Assembly: GCF_014084105.1 (NCBI RefSeq)
Contig: NZ_CP048289.1
Coordinates: 4,721,922 to 4,785,921, forward strand
Direction of reading: 5' to 3'
Source of the DNA: Streptacidiphilus sp. P02-A3a
GTDB lineage: Bacteria; Actinomycetota; Actinomycetes; Streptomycetales; Streptomycetaceae
DNA length: 64,000 nt
The position numbers and the translations under genes were made by a program. The notes under the pieces were generated by a model. That model did no database searches and had not been told where the DNA came from. It was given only the letters and a program-made list of their open reading frames with translations. The first letter of the stretch is position 1. Each line of letters starts with the position of its first letter. Shown one piece after another: positions 1 through 10,121 of this stretch.

Positions 1-1545
1 GGCGCCGTTCGGCCCGCCGGGCAGCCGGCCCTGGTCGAGGGCCAGGTGCTGCAGCGACCGCAGCGCTCCCCGGGCGTCCCCGTACAGCTGCTCCTCGCTG
101 CTGGCCAGCACAGCCTGACGCCACAGGTTCTCTGCCTGCTCGCCGTCACCGCGCACAGCGAAGGCGTACGCGGCCCGGGACGCCACCAGCGCGCGGGCTC
201 CATGAAAGCGCCCGGCCGCCGCATCACGGACCAACTGCTGCCAGGCCCGGTCGAGCTCATCGCGCGTGCCCTCAACAGACACCGCGGCGTCGGCGGCGGC
301 GCAGCGCAGCCGGGCCCGGATCACCGGATCGCGGAGGTCGGCGACAGCGGCGAGCGATCGAAGCCGCGCCAGCAGCCCGTCGGTGTCCGCGTCTGGCGAC
401 GACAGGACGGACCGCGCGGGAACCCGGTCGTACAGGCCGTCGACGATGGCCTGCTCGATCACCAGACAGCACAGCAACGCGGCATGCTCGTCGTCAGCGG
501 CAGCCAGGGTCTCGAGAGCTGGAACCGTCACGGCCAGTTGGCTTCCGTGCCCGGACCAGCCGTCGACTGCGGACAGGACCGTCGCCGTGGCCTGTGCCGA
601 ACCCCCGAGTCGGCCCGCAGTCTCCTCCAGGTCCTTGCGGGCGAAGACGGCCGCCGTGTGGTCGGCGCTGGAGATGGCCGCAAGCGTCAACGCGACCAGG
701 CGCGAGAACGCACCCGGCAGGTCACCGCCGGCCACAAGCACCCGTGCCTGGCGGCGGTACATCGTGGCCGAGTGCACGGGGAACCCGCCGGCCCGCAGCC
801 CCTCGGCGACAAGCCCGAGCAGGTGTGCCGCCTCCAGCGGGTCCCGCTCCTCGTTTGCGGCAGCGTCGGCCTGGAGCGCGTCCAAGCCGAGCACCTCGGC
901 CGGATCATCGACCAGGCCCAAGGCGGTCGGCGCGCTCTGGGCTGCCGGAGAGGGCGTGAACCCGCAAAACGCCGAAGCCCAGTGCGGGCCGAAGACCGCG
1001 AACACCAGATGGGGGGCATCGCGCAGGGCACGGCTGAGCGCTTCGGCGCCCCATGCCTCGATCACGAGGTCGCCTGCGTACTCGTTCTGCAACGTGGCCA
1101 GCGCATCCACGATGGCCGTGTCGCTGTCGGTCTGCGCCGACGTCGCCACCACCAGCCTGTACGGGTCGAACCGTCGAGGGTCTCCCTGAAAGTCCGGGCT
1201 CCTGACCGGGCCTGCGTAGGTCTCGACGGCATCCCGCAGCTGCTTGTCCGTGATCTGCTGGTAGCGCTTGACCTGGTAGAGCGAGCGCTGCTGTGATGGC
1301 TCCCGCTCGACGATGTCCAGGCCGTACTGCTTCTGCCCGCGCCGTCCGTAGAACTGCACACCCAGGTTGTGCCGCCGACTGACCACCTCGGCGACAACCC
1401 GCTCGAACACCTCGGGATCCAGGTCGTTGAACGGCAGCAGGCCAGGGTTCTGGATCGGCAGCGGCAGGGGGCCGGACTGCTTGTGGCGGGTCAACTGCGC
1501 CAGTGTCAGTTCCTGTGGCGGGTCGTCGCTGGTGTTCACGGACAT
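1..1545 (-). CDS. Mrr-like nuclease/helical repeat protein, 5' part (left-arm copy)
   Basis: This is the first 515 codons of the gene found complete at 43336-46674; the rest is cut off by the window edge. Within the shared part no difference was found. The start is the ATG at 1545, and the Mrr-like motif (G..D, then Q-V-K) falls in the first 95 residues. Whether this copy has the same 3' end as the other cannot be seen. Confidence 0.8.
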   Translation of the reverse strand, partial: MSVNTSDDPPQELTLAQLTRHKQSGPLPLPIQNPGLLPFNDLDPEVFERVVAEVVSRRHNLGVQFYGRRGQKQYGLDIVEREPSQQRSLYQVKRYQQITDKQLRDAVETYAGPVRSPDFQGDPRRFDPYRLVVATSAQTDSDTAIVDALATLQNEYAGDLVIEAWGAEALSRALRDAPHLVFAVFGPHWASAFCGFTPSPAAQSAPTALGLVDDPAEVLGLDALQADAAANEERDPLEAAHLLGLVAEGLRAGGFPVHSATMYRRQARVLVAGGDLPGAFSRLVALTLAAISSADHTAAVFARKDLEETAGRLGGSAQATATVLSAVDGWSGHGSQLAVTVPALETLAAADDEHAALLCCLVIEQAIVDGLYDRVPARSVLSSPDADTDGLLARLRSLAAVADLRDPVIRARLRCAAADAAVSVEGTRDELDRAWQQLVRDAAAGRFHGARALVASRAAYAFAVRGDGEQAENLWRQAVLASSEEQLYGDARGALRSLQHLALDQGRLPGGPNGA

Positions 1546-1720
1546 CCGCCCAGTATGGCGGCGTCCGGCGGCGACGCGCGCTGCGGGAGGACGGTCTAAT
1601 TCCCCGGCCGGGGCCGGGCCTGCAGGCGGCGTCCACCGGCCGGACCAGATCGCCCCGCACGTCGAAGGTCCGCCGAGAATTCTCCCGTTGCGGCGGAGCC
1701 CGACGTTCCTGTTGCGCGGG

Positions 1721-2827
1721 TCAGACGTCGTCTCGCCCCACCCTGATGCACTTGAGGCGTTCGAGGGTGATGTCCTCCTCGCCGCCGTCCTTGCGCATCG
1801 CATCGACGGCGGCCTGGCAGACGAGCTGAGACAGTTGCTTGAAGTAGCCGCCGGTCTGCCGGTGCAGGTCGGTCGCGTGGTTGGTCAGGCAATGCGCGCT
1901 GAGGTTGCGCAGGCACAGGTTGTCCTCGAAGCCTTTGAGGACGCTCAGCCAGGTGTTCTGGTCGGCTCCGTGATAGTGGATCGGATCGAGCCAGGTCACG
2001 GGCAGCAGGCTCGGCACGGGCTCCCTCGACGGCGGGAGCTTGGGCAGGCCGGCCTTGGCGCGCTGCTTCGCGACGCGTTCTCGGAGCCCGGCCTCAGCGC
2101 TCGTGAGATGGTCTGCCCTGACCCGGGCGGCCTGGACGATGCCCGCTGCTCCTGTGCCGCAGAAGATGACCGCGATTCCGTAGCGGCTGCGCAGGAAGTC
2201 GAAGTAGTGCAGCACCGGAGCGAGTTGGTCCGGGGTGGTGCGCTGGATGTCGTCGATCAGGATCATGCGGGTCTGGGAGCGGGCCAGGACGTGGGTGACG
2301 GGGTAGGTCAGGTCCGGCAGGCGTCTTTGGTCGAGCAGCGCCTGCTCGTCCTTGGGCGGAGGGTTGAGGCCCAGGAAGCAGGCGATCTCCCAGACCCAGG
2401 TGATTTTGCCGTCGGCATCGATCGGCGCGGTGATGTGGACCACTGGGATCCGGCCCCCCTCCTTCCCCGACACTCGGGCCTGGTATTCGCGTCCGATCGC
2501 CCGCAGGGTGAAGGACTTGCCGGTCCCGGGAGGGCCGTCGATCACCATGTCGAGGAAGCCCTCCGCTCGGAACTCGTTCGCGCGGAAGGCCAGTGACGCC
2601 TTCAGCAGGGCCTTGTCGAACTCGGGGTGGGAGACGAGCCGCAGGTGGCTGTTGTAGATCAGGCGGGCCTCGTAGGTGGTGAACGTGGCGAGCTCCGGCT
2701 TCGGAACCTTTTCGTATACGTACCGGTTCCAATCGTCGCGGGTGAACAGATTCCGCATCCGCAGCGGGGCACTCTGCGCGTGGGCCAGGACCTGTTCCTG
2801 GTCTGGGGTGAGGGTGGCTGCTTTCAC
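1721..2827 (-). CDS. tniB: TniB/TnsC-like transposition ATPase (left-arm copy)
   Basis: Identical mirror copy of 42054-43160; see that entry. The GTG start at 2827 is preferred over the upstream GTG because a GAGGA ribosome-binding site lies about 6 bases before it. Confidence 0.85.
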   Translation of the reverse strand: MKAATLTPDQEQVLAHAQSAPLRMRNLFTRDDWNRYVYEKVPKPELATFTTYEARLIYNSHLRLVSHPEFDKALLKASLAFRANEFRAEGFLDMVIDGPPGTGKSFTLRAIGREYQARVSGKEGGRIPVVHITAPIDADGKITWVWEIACFLGLNPPPKDEQALLDQRRLPDLTYPVTHVLARSQTRMILIDDIQRTTPDQLAPVLHYFDFLRSRYGIAVIFCGTGAAGIVQAARVRADHLTSAEAGLRERVAKQRAKAGLPKLPPSREPVPSLLPVTWLDPIHYHGADQNTWLSVLKGFEDNLCLRNLSAHCLTNHATDLHRQTGGYFKQLSQLVCQAAVDAMRKDGGEEDITLERLKCIRVGRDDV

Positions 2828-2870
2828 GTGTATTCCTCGGGGGTGGGAGCGCGGCAGGGACGGGAGTTGC

Positions 2871-5204
2871 TCAATGAGGTGGCGCACTGGCCCCGCCGTC
2901 GGCCTCCGGGGGATCCTGCGGGTGCGGCGCCATCGGTGCCAGCCCGGCGGAGGGTTCCGGGAACGCGGTGATCGTGTCCAGGTCGATGTCGGCCAGGCCC
3001 GCGTACGGGTCGGGTTCCGTCGCCGGGGCCGGGGCGTGGACCGGGCGGTCGGGAGCGGCAGGCGCGGAGGGCACCTCGCGCCCGCGGACGGGCAGGGACG
3101 GGAAAGCGGTGATCGTGTCCAGGTCGACCTGGGGCAGGTCCGCGTAGGGGTCGTCGGGGGTGGTGTCCTCGACGTTCAAGGGCCAGCCCTGGAACGGGAT
3201 GATCGGGCCACTGCGCCGCCGGGGGCCCTTGCGGCTGCGGGCGCGGCGTTCGCGCATCGCCACCGCCAGCGAGGCCTCGTCGACGGGCCGGCCCGCCTCC
3301 TGCTCCCGCAGTTGGCACTCCTGCCACATGTACTGTGTCCAGGGGTTGGTGAGCAGATACGCGTGGACGAACTGGCAGCGGATCCAGTGCCCGTCGCCGC
3401 GGTGGTCGTACAGCCAGGCCACCTCCGGCCGGTACGGGTTGTAGGTGGCCCGCCACTTGTCGCCGTGCTCGGCGAACCCGGACGGCAGCCCGGCCAGCGC
3501 CCGCAGCCGGCCCTTGGGGTCCTGGTAGGTGCGGTTCTCGATCTGGATGCCCTTGTCGGTGACCTTCACCCAGGCCGGGATGAGCAGATGCCGGCAGTCC
3601 TGGGGCGACAGCGGCCGCGGCCGGTAACCTGTCATCGCCGCCAGGTGCCCGTACATCTCGTTGGGGGACAGCTCCCGTCCTGGTAGGACGGGGCTGCGTA
3701 GCCCGTCGTGGGGAGTCTGCTGGTACTCCAGCGCGATCCACTCCTCGGCGCACTCCTGCAACTCGTTGATGGTGCGCAGCGGCTGCCGCTCTACACCGCG
3801 GCCGCGCACCTGGTGGCTGCGCCCGGTCCAGCCGGGGACGTACTGGCTGAAGCGGTCGGCCAGGGTGGGGAAGAAGCGTTCGCCGAGCGGCTTGTCGGTC
3901 GGTGTGTCCTTGCGGGCGTAGCGCAGGGTGATGCCCAGGAAGTCGCAGACGTCCTCGAAGTACCCGCTCACATACGGACTGCCCTGGTCCACGATGATGG
4001 TGCGCGGGTGGATGACCGGCCTGGCCGCGGTGGCCTCGGTGAACCGCGGATCGGCCGCCTGCAGTTGGGCGAACGGCAGGGCGGACATGGCGGCCGCCGT
4101 CAGCGGCGACCAGCCAGGCCGTGTCGGCATGGGGGAGAAGCACTGTGCCAGAGTCATGACCAGGTCGATGGACTTCGTCGACCGGCCCCCGACCCTGGGG
4201 CCGCCTGGGCCGGCCTCGCCCAGAATCGCGGGCACGATCATAAAACCCGCCATGGATCGGGTGGCGACGTCGATCAGCCCGGTCGCCTCCGCGGAGATCA
4301 CCTCGCCGTTGTCCCCGAGAGCCTTGATGTGCAGGGGAGTGGTGTCCATCTGCATCACCTCGCCCGGCTGCAGGGCGACGGACGGCGTGTACGGGGGCGC
4401 AGGCTTGCTCGCGTGGCTGGCGCGCTGCCGGGTGGTGCCGCGCACCCGGTCGGACAGCCCCAGCTCATGCATGCGCTTGTAGAAGATCGACTCCGGCAGT
4501 GCGAGGCGCTTGCGTTCCTCCGGGTCCTTCAGCTCCTCCTTGAAGCGCAAGGTGATCAGGTCCTGCACGGTCTCGTAGTAGCTGCCGATCGTGCCGCCGG
4601 ACTGCCGTGACCGGATCGCCACGGCCTCGTGCATGAGCGAGATCACCCGTGGATCGGTGCGCCCCCCGGGCCTGGGGGCCTTGCCTTTGCGGCCGTCCAG
4701 CAGCAGCACCAGCGGGTTCTCGTTCGCCCGCTTCCAGGCCAGCCGCTTGCTTTCCAGTGCCCGGGGCTTGATGTGGATGTCAGCCGCCGCGAGTTCCTCG
4801 GACTTCGCCTGGTAGCGCTGGGCCAGGGTGGTCGTGGCCGGGTCGTAGCCGTGTCGTGGGATCAGGCGGCCGGGGCGAATCCCGGTCTCGATCTCCTTCA
4901 TGTGCCCGTGCCACCACAGGGCCTGGTCGCGGTCCACCTTCGACGCCGCCTCCAGCACGATGTGCAGCGGCGGCAAACCGGAGGCCTGCTGCGGCTTACC
5001 TTCGCCGTCCAGGACGCAGAAGTCCTCGGACGCGACCAGGTCCCGGTACAAGCACGACACCGGCACACCTGCATCGCCTGCGGGCATCAAGCCGACCTCG
5101 GGGCCGGCGTACCGGATGACCTCGTAGCGGGTGCCCTGCCAGCGGATCTGGTCACCGAGCCGGACACGGTCGGACTCGAACCAGCCGGTCAGCTCCCGGG
5201 GCAT
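2871..5204 (-). CDS. tniA: TniA/TnsB-like DDE transposase (left-arm copy)
   Basis: Identical mirror copy of 39677-42010, a Mu-type integrase-core transposase; motifs are given there. Its start overlaps the end of the TnsA-like gene at 5189-5914 by 16 bases, as in the other arm. Confidence 0.88.
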   Translation of the reverse strand: MPRELTGWFESDRVRLGDQIRWQGTRYEVIRYAGPEVGLMPAGDAGVPVSCLYRDLVASEDFCVLDGEGKPQQASGLPPLHIVLEAASKVDRDQALWWHGHMKEIETGIRPGRLIPRHGYDPATTTLAQRYQAKSEELAAADIHIKPRALESKRLAWKRANENPLVLLLDGRKGKAPRPGGRTDPRVISLMHEAVAIRSRQSGGTIGSYYETVQDLITLRFKEELKDPEERKRLALPESIFYKRMHELGLSDRVRGTTRQRASHASKPAPPYTPSVALQPGEVMQMDTTPLHIKALGDNGEVISAEATGLIDVATRSMAGFMIVPAILGEAGPGGPRVGGRSTKSIDLVMTLAQCFSPMPTRPGWSPLTAAAMSALPFAQLQAADPRFTEATAARPVIHPRTIIVDQGSPYVSGYFEDVCDFLGITLRYARKDTPTDKPLGERFFPTLADRFSQYVPGWTGRSHQVRGRGVERQPLRTINELQECAEEWIALEYQQTPHDGLRSPVLPGRELSPNEMYGHLAAMTGYRPRPLSPQDCRHLLIPAWVKVTDKGIQIENRTYQDPKGRLRALAGLPSGFAEHGDKWRATYNPYRPEVAWLYDHRGDGHWIRCQFVHAYLLTNPWTQYMWQECQLREQEAGRPVDEASLAVAMRERRARSRKGPRRRSGPIIPFQGWPLNVEDTTPDDPYADLPQVDLDTITAFPSLPVRGREVPSAPAAPDRPVHAPAPATEPDPYAGLADIDLDTITAFPEPSAGLAPMAPHPQDPPEADGGASAPPH

Positions 5205-5914
5205 CGCTTCGCCCCTGCCGTCCACGCCAGTGCGGTCGGCAGCAGCGGCGCATCCCAGTCCATGAACAGACGCCGCTGCCACACCAGCCGCCACGCCAGG
5301 TCCAGCCCGGACAGCTCAGGCAACCCGCTGGCCGCGACACGGTCCAGCACCCGGCTCGGCTGGGCGAACGCCGCCAGCAGGGCGCGCTCCTCCTGCCGGG
5401 TCACCGGGAACGGCTGACGGAAACCGGCCGCCCACTCCAGGTTGGCGAGCCGAATCCCGCGCGGCACGGACCGTTCCTGCACCCTCCAGCCCGCCTGCTG
5501 CGCCACCTCGCCCACTACTGCCAGCCGCTCGCGCCACTGCGGGCCCGGTTTGTCCGGGCGCACCACCACGACCGTACGGCACCCGTCGGCGGTCCGTGCC
5601 ACGAAGTCGGGACGCCACCGCCGCCTGGCCTTTCCGACCTGCCAGTGCAGTTCGAGCGGCTCCCCGCTGAACCGCACCACGTCCGGGTCGAAATCCATCT
5701 CCAGGGCGACCCGGGTGCGCCGCAACGACCCGCAGACCACCGATGAACGGTTGGTCGAGGACCACCAGCGCGTGATGACGCCCTGCCGACCGTGGTAGGC
5801 CACCGGATCGGTGGGCGGACGCCGCTCCTCCAGCGGCACCATCGCCAGGTCGACGGGTGCCGAGCACGTCAGTTCGCCGGCCTGATCCAGGTGCCAGCCC
5901 ATCGCGTCCGTCAT
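5189..5914 (-). CDS. TnsA-like transposase endonuclease (left-arm copy)
   Basis: Identical mirror copy of 38967-39692. It lies between tniQ and tniA in the same operon-like order. Confidence 0.75.
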   Translation of the reverse strand: MTDAMGWHLDQAGELTCSAPVDLAMVPLEERRPPTDPVAYHGRQGVITRWWSSTNRSSVVCGSLRRTRVALEMDFDPDVVRFSGEPLELHWQVGKARRRWRPDFVARTADGCRTVVVVRPDKPGPQWRERLAVVGEVAQQAGWRVQERSVPRGIRLANLEWAAGFRQPFPVTRQEERALLAAFAQPSRVLDRVAASGLPELSGLDLAWRLVWQRRLFMDWDAPLLPTALAWTAGAKRCPGS

Positions 5915-5929
5915 GAGCCTCCTCTCTCT

Positions 5930-5956
5930 CGATGGTCACCACAGTGGAGACCATCG
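5930..5956. promoter_or_regulatory. 27-bp hyphenated palindrome before TnsA-like gene (left copy)
   Basis: Mirror of 38925-38951; see that entry. Confidence 0.4.
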
Positions 5957-6061
5957 GGACGCCTCCGCGGCCCTTCGGCCGCCTGTTCCCTCGAAGGTGT
6001 GAACGATCCCTGTCCATGCGTCCCTTGACCTGCCACGACAGCACCAGGGAGTGCGCACGGC

Positions 6062-7093
6062 TCACAGATCGCCCGGTGCGGTGCCCAACTGCCAAGGCAG
6101 GCAAGAACGCTGCTCCAGGGACCCGGATGAGGCAGCGACCCGGGTGTGGCCCGGCGGCAGCGTGAAACGGCGGTCCCGCAGCGTCGGATGCATCACCGGC
6201 ACGGGCGGCCGGTGATGCCGGGTCAGCCACTCCAGGACCGGTGCCGTCACGAACTGCTCGTCCAGCCCCCAGGCCGTCCCCATCGACTCCACCTCGTACA
6301 GCAGCAGGGAACGCGCCTTGGACCCCCGGGGCACCTTCCGCTCGTAGCGCATCATGGCCTCGGTCAGGTCGACGGCCTCGGGATAGATCACTAGCGGAGC
6401 CACCCGCAGGTCGCGCCGCGCTAGCCCGGCAGCCTCGGCCCGCAGCTCCCAGCGCTCCACCCCCGGCACACGCGTCCACCAGTACACCGCGACGTGGAAC
6501 GCGTCTGCGAACAGCCCCGGACCCGCCTCGGGAAAACGCCGCTGCAACCTCAGCCGCTCCCGGTGTGCGCGCACCACCGCGGGCAGGCCGTCCAGCCGCA
6601 CCCGCGCCGGATCGTCGCTGCGGGAGGAGTCCGTCCAGCGCCCGTGGCGCAGGCACACCCGCCACCGGTCCGGCCACAGCAGCCAGACCGGCTCGTCGAC
6701 CATGTGGCGGGCGGCGCACAGATCGCAGCCGCGGACCACGTACGCCTCCCCGGCAGGAGGCTCCCACGGCCATTCCCAGCGCGCGGTGCCCTCGTCGCCG
6801 CGCAGCAGGTACCGATCCGCCAGCCCCGACAGACAGCGCTGCAACTCGTGTGGCTGGCGGTCCGTCAGCACGGCCAGATATTGCAGGCCCGCCTGGTTCA
6901 CATACATCTCGGTGAAGCGTGGGTCGACCGCTTTGCGGCCGTGGCCCACCCGGTCCAAGAACGCGTCCAGTTCCAGGCCGTTGCAGTGAGCCAGTCGATT
7001 CACGAACGAACCCGTCGACTCGTCCGCCAGAGGCCGGACCTGCAAAGGGAGTCGGTGGGTCGGCCCCCATAGCTCCAGCCAATCCGTGAGCAT
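6062..7093 (-). CDS. tniQ: TniQ family protein (left-arm copy)
   Basis: Identical mirror copy of 37788-38819. It is divergent from the helicase gene at 7281, with 187 bases between the two starts. Confidence 0.85.
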   Translation of the reverse strand: MLTDWLELWGPTHRLPLQVRPLADESTGSFVNRLAHCNGLELDAFLDRVGHGRKAVDPRFTEMYVNQAGLQYLAVLTDRQPHELQRCLSGLADRYLLRGDEGTARWEWPWEPPAGEAYVVRGCDLCAARHMVDEPVWLLWPDRWRVCLRHGRWTDSSRSDDPARVRLDGLPAVVRAHRERLRLQRRFPEAGPGLFADAFHVAVYWWTRVPGVERWELRAEAAGLARRDLRVAPLVIYPEAVDLTEAMMRYERKVPRGSKARSLLLYEVESMGTAWGLDEQFVTAPVLEWLTRHHRPPVPVMHPTLRDRRFTLPPGHTRVAASSGSLEQRSCLPWQLGTAPGDL

Positions 7094-7280
7094 CGTACTC
7101 CGGTTGTTCTCGTTCCGATGGCCTTGGCCATCTATCGTCCTCGTCCGGTGGCCGAACCCGGTCAGGGTCTGCGAGAACTACTACACGATCGAGTGAAACC
7201 CTCGCATTCATACACCGCAGCGACCACTCGTGACCACACGCTCGAAGTAGCCAAGCCCGCACGTCCTTTCGGGAGACGCA

Positions 7281-9626
7281 GTGGCCGCGACGACTATTGA
7301 CCATGATCTGCTTACGGAACTGCGTGCCCACCAGCGCCTCGCAGTGGATATGTGCATCAACGCGTTCGCCACCGGCGCGCCACGGATCAATCTGCATGCC
7401 GCCTGCGGAACCGGCAAGACCCTGATCGGACTCAACGTCGCCCAGCACGTCGCCCCCCGCGGCCGCGTGCTTACCGTCGTGCCCAGGTTGCAACTGCTCG
7501 AGCAGAGCATCGCCGCCTGGCACGGGGACGGACGCCAAGGCGCTTTCCTGGCCGTGTGCTCGCAGGGCCCGCAGGACCCCGCCCTGGTCGGCGTGATGAG
7601 AAGGCTCGAGAACATCGGGAAGCTCGCCGCTCATATCGACGCCGCCGGAGACGGGCCGGTGAACGTGTTCATCACCTACCACTCCCTGTACAAGCTCGCG
7701 CAGGGGCACGCGGACGGCCTCCTGCCCGCCTGGGACCTGATCATCGCCGACGAGGCCCATCGCACCGCCGGCTCCCTCGACAAGGACTGGGCCGTCGTCC
7801 ACGACAACGACGCCATCCCCTCGCGCCGCCGCCTCTACATGACCGCAACTCCGAAGAACGTTCACGACCCCGAGCGCAACGACGACGTCACCTGCGAAGT
7901 GGCCTCCATGGACGACTTGAGCCTCTACGGGCCCGTCGTCTACCGGATCTCGCTTGCCGAATCCATCGACCAGGGTCTGCTCGCCGACTACCGCCTGGTC
8001 GTCATGGAGATCCACGACGACCAACTGCGCAAGATCTTGGGCCGCGACTGCGACATCCACCACGACTCCGAAGGTACACGCGTAGCAGCAGCCCAAGTCG
8101 CCCTGTCCTACGCGATGCGCAAGTTCAACCTCACACGCACTCTGTCCTTCCACTCGCGCATCAAGTCAGCGGAACTCTTCGCCGAGACCCTGCACGAGAC
8201 CGCCGCGCTGATGCCGGACGGCGGCCCCGGGTCCCTGTGGACTGGTACTGTCTCGTCTCTTCAGGACCGCTTCGACCGACTCGAGACCTTCGCTCAGTTC
8301 GCCGGCCACGCTCCGGACAACCCCCGGGCCCAGCGCCGGGTGCTCACCAACTCACGCATGTGCCTGGAGGGCTTCGACCTGCCCGCGATCGACAGCATCA
8401 TGTTCGCGGACCCCAAATCCAGCAGTATCGACATCGCACAAGGCGTCGGACGGGCACTGCGCCAACCGCCCGGCACCGGCAAGATCGCCACGATCATCGT
8501 TCCGATCTACCTCGCCCCCGGAGAAGACCCGGACAAGGGCATGCGGGGCAGTCCCTACTGGCTGCTCTACCAGGTCATGATCGCACTGAAGGTCTACGAC
8601 GAGCACGTCGTTCGCCGGGTCGAGCGCCTCGAACTCGACGAACTGGTCAGACGCTTCCCCCCGCCCGCCGCCCGCCCGGAGCGCGCCGACGAGATCATCC
8701 CCGTACTCGCCCTCAATGCCCTCGACCCGCACAACAGCGTCTGGCACCTCGGGCTGGGCAGTGCCGAGCGCTACCACGCTCGCCACGGGAACCTGGACGT
8801 ACCCAGCCGCTACCTCGGCCCCGATCGTTTCTACCTGGGCTGGTGGCTCGGCCACCAGCGCTCGCTGCGCATGAACGGGCTCCTGCTCAACGAGCGCATC
8901 GACGCCCTTGACGCCTACGGCATGCGCTGGGAACACCCGCGCCGCAGCATCGAGTTCCACCTGCAGACCGCCCGCGAGTACACCACCTGCCATGGACACC
9001 TTGCCCCCCTGGCGGACGAGACCTTCCAAGGCACCCGCATCGGCCGCTGGGTATCGCGGTGGCGAAAGGAAGCCCACGACAGGACCCTGCCCCACCCCTA
9101 CATACGTGCCCTGGACGAGATCAACCCCTGGTGGAACGCGCCCTGGCCCAAGCAATGGCAGCACACCTACGTCCGAGCCCTCGCGGCCACCCGCACCGGT
9201 ACGCTTGGCTTTCCCGGCCTGCGTACCACCAGTGACGACCCGTTGACCGACTGGCTTGACAGCCAGATCGACCTCATGCCGGGGCTGCACCCCGACCAGA
9301 GGAACCTCCTGGGCGCCCTGCCCTTCGACCACCCACTGGCTCTTCTGCTGCGGCGCCCCCGCAGCCCCGCAGAGCGCGTCTTCACCGAAGGCCTCAGAGC
9401 AGCACGTATCTTCCGGCGTGAACACCAGCACCTCGACGTCCCCTACTACTACGTCACCGAACAGGCCGGGCACCGATTCCGCTTGGGCGAGTGGATCTCG
9501 CGGCAGCGCCGCGACGCCGCCCAGCTCACCCGCAGCCAACTCGACGCCCTCGAATCACTGCACATGCGGTGGATCCCGAGGCAAAGCCCGCCGTGGGATC
9601 CCGGCGACGCGTGGACAGCCGGGTGA
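7281..9626 (+). CDS. DEAH helicase with helicase-associated repeats, telomere type
   Basis: A 781-residue superfamily 2 helicase. The N-terminal half has Walker A (CGTGKT, about residues 42-47), the DEAH box (157-160) and motif III (TATPK). The C-terminal part, about 480-750, holds several tandem helicase-associated (HA) repeats of the W.LG...RY...HG-L-VP type. Helicases with this layout (TtrA-like and relatives) are typical of Streptomyces chromosome and linear-plasmid ends, where a role in end transfer or replication has been proposed. The GTG at 7281 is chosen because GGGAGA lies 6 bases upstream. The gene is divergent from tniQ and followed by a strong hairpin at 9673. An identical copy is at 35255-37600. 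The helicase call is firm; the telomere role is inferred. Confidence 0.9.
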   Translation: MAATTIDHDLLTELRAHQRLAVDMCINAFATGAPRINLHAACGTGKTLIGLNVAQHVAPRGRVLTVVPRLQLLEQSIAAWHGDGRQGAFLAVCSQGPQDPALVGVMRRLENIGKLAAHIDAAGDGPVNVFITYHSLYKLAQGHADGLLPAWDLIIADEAHRTAGSLDKDWAVVHDNDAIPSRRRLYMTATPKNVHDPERNDDVTCEVASMDDLSLYGPVVYRISLAESIDQGLLADYRLVVMEIHDDQLRKILGRDCDIHHDSEGTRVAAAQVALSYAMRKFNLTRTLSFHSRIKSAELFAETLHETAALMPDGGPGSLWTGTVSSLQDRFDRLETFAQFAGHAPDNPRAQRRVLTNSRMCLEGFDLPAIDSIMFADPKSSSIDIAQGVGRALRQPPGTGKIATIIVPIYLAPGEDPDKGMRGSPYWLLYQVMIALKVYDEHVVRRVERLELDELVRRFPPPAARPERADEIIPVLALNALDPHNSVWHLGLGSAERYHARHGNLDVPSRYLGPDRFYLGWWLGHQRSLRMNGLLLNERIDALDAYGMRWEHPRRSIEFHLQTAREYTTCHGHLAPLADETFQGTRIGRWVSRWRKEAHDRTLPHPYIRALDEINPWWNAPWPKQWQHTYVRALAATRTGTLGFPGLRTTSDDPLTDWLDSQIDLMPGLHPDQRNLLGALPFDHPLALLLRRPRSPAERVFTEGLRAARIFRREHQHLDVPYYYVTEQAGHRFRLGEWISRQRRDAAQLTRSQLDALESLHMRWIPRQSPPWDPGDAWTAG

Positions 9627-9672
9627 GAGAGCGCATGGGACGCGCCGCACAGCCCGAGCTCAGGAGTTGGCT

Positions 9673-9704
9673 CCCGCCCCATGCGCAGACAAGCATGGGG
9701 CGGG
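9673..9704 (+). terminator. Hairpin terminator after helicase (left copy)
   Basis: A perfect 12-bp stem (CCCGCCCCATGC with GCATGGGGCGGG) and an 8-base loop, 47 bases after the helicase stop. There is no T-run, which is common in actinomycete terminators. Confidence 0.6.
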
Positions 9705-9968
9705 CCGCGTCGGCTGACTCGATGGAGATCCAGGCTGCCGACCCTGACCACCGCATCCGTAAGTTCATGTACTTCTGGGCCCGGTCGCGTAGGTGGTGCA
9801 GCAGCGGGATCACCTCCCCGCGCACTGAGTCCAGGGCACTCTCCCGACCACACCGACGACATCTTGCGCCGGGCAGGGACGCAGTGGATCAACGTCGCGG
9901 AGCCCAGGCATCGAAGGGGGGGTCTGTACGGTTACCGGTGGGAAGTCCCGTACAGGAAGCCTTAGTTG

Positions 9969-10121
9969 ATGACTATCGTGACGAATGAGACGGGGCCGCT
10001 GCGGCGGCCGTGCCTGGACCCGACCGACACCGGCCGCAAGCGCTGGGCCATCCGCTGGAAGGCGGCACTCAACGCCTTCGACATCGCCTTCGACGGACGG
10101 CTCTCCGCCGCCCGCCGCTGA
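9969..10121 (+). pseudogene. IS256-type transposase C-terminal remnant
   Basis: A 50-codon open stretch from ATG 9969. Its second half (LDPT..GRKRWAIRWKAALNAF, then FDGRLSAARR and stop) matches the extreme C-terminus of IS256/mutator transposases, in which a W-K-ALN-F-I-F-GR segment ends the protein. The catalytic domain is absent and the first ~15 residues look unrelated. It is a dead fragment, mirrored at 34760-34912. The family call rests on this short motif. Confidence 0.5.

Noticed and set aside
2824-4143. Long antisense and alternative-frame ORFs inside tniA, such as the 439-codon frame here
   Set aside because: Arg/Pro/Ala-rich shadow translation of the real transposase frame.
5316-8153. 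A 945-codon minus-strand frame (and its mirror at 36728-39565)
   Set aside because: It crosses the TnsA-like, tniQ and helicase genes in wrong frames and has no recognisable domain.
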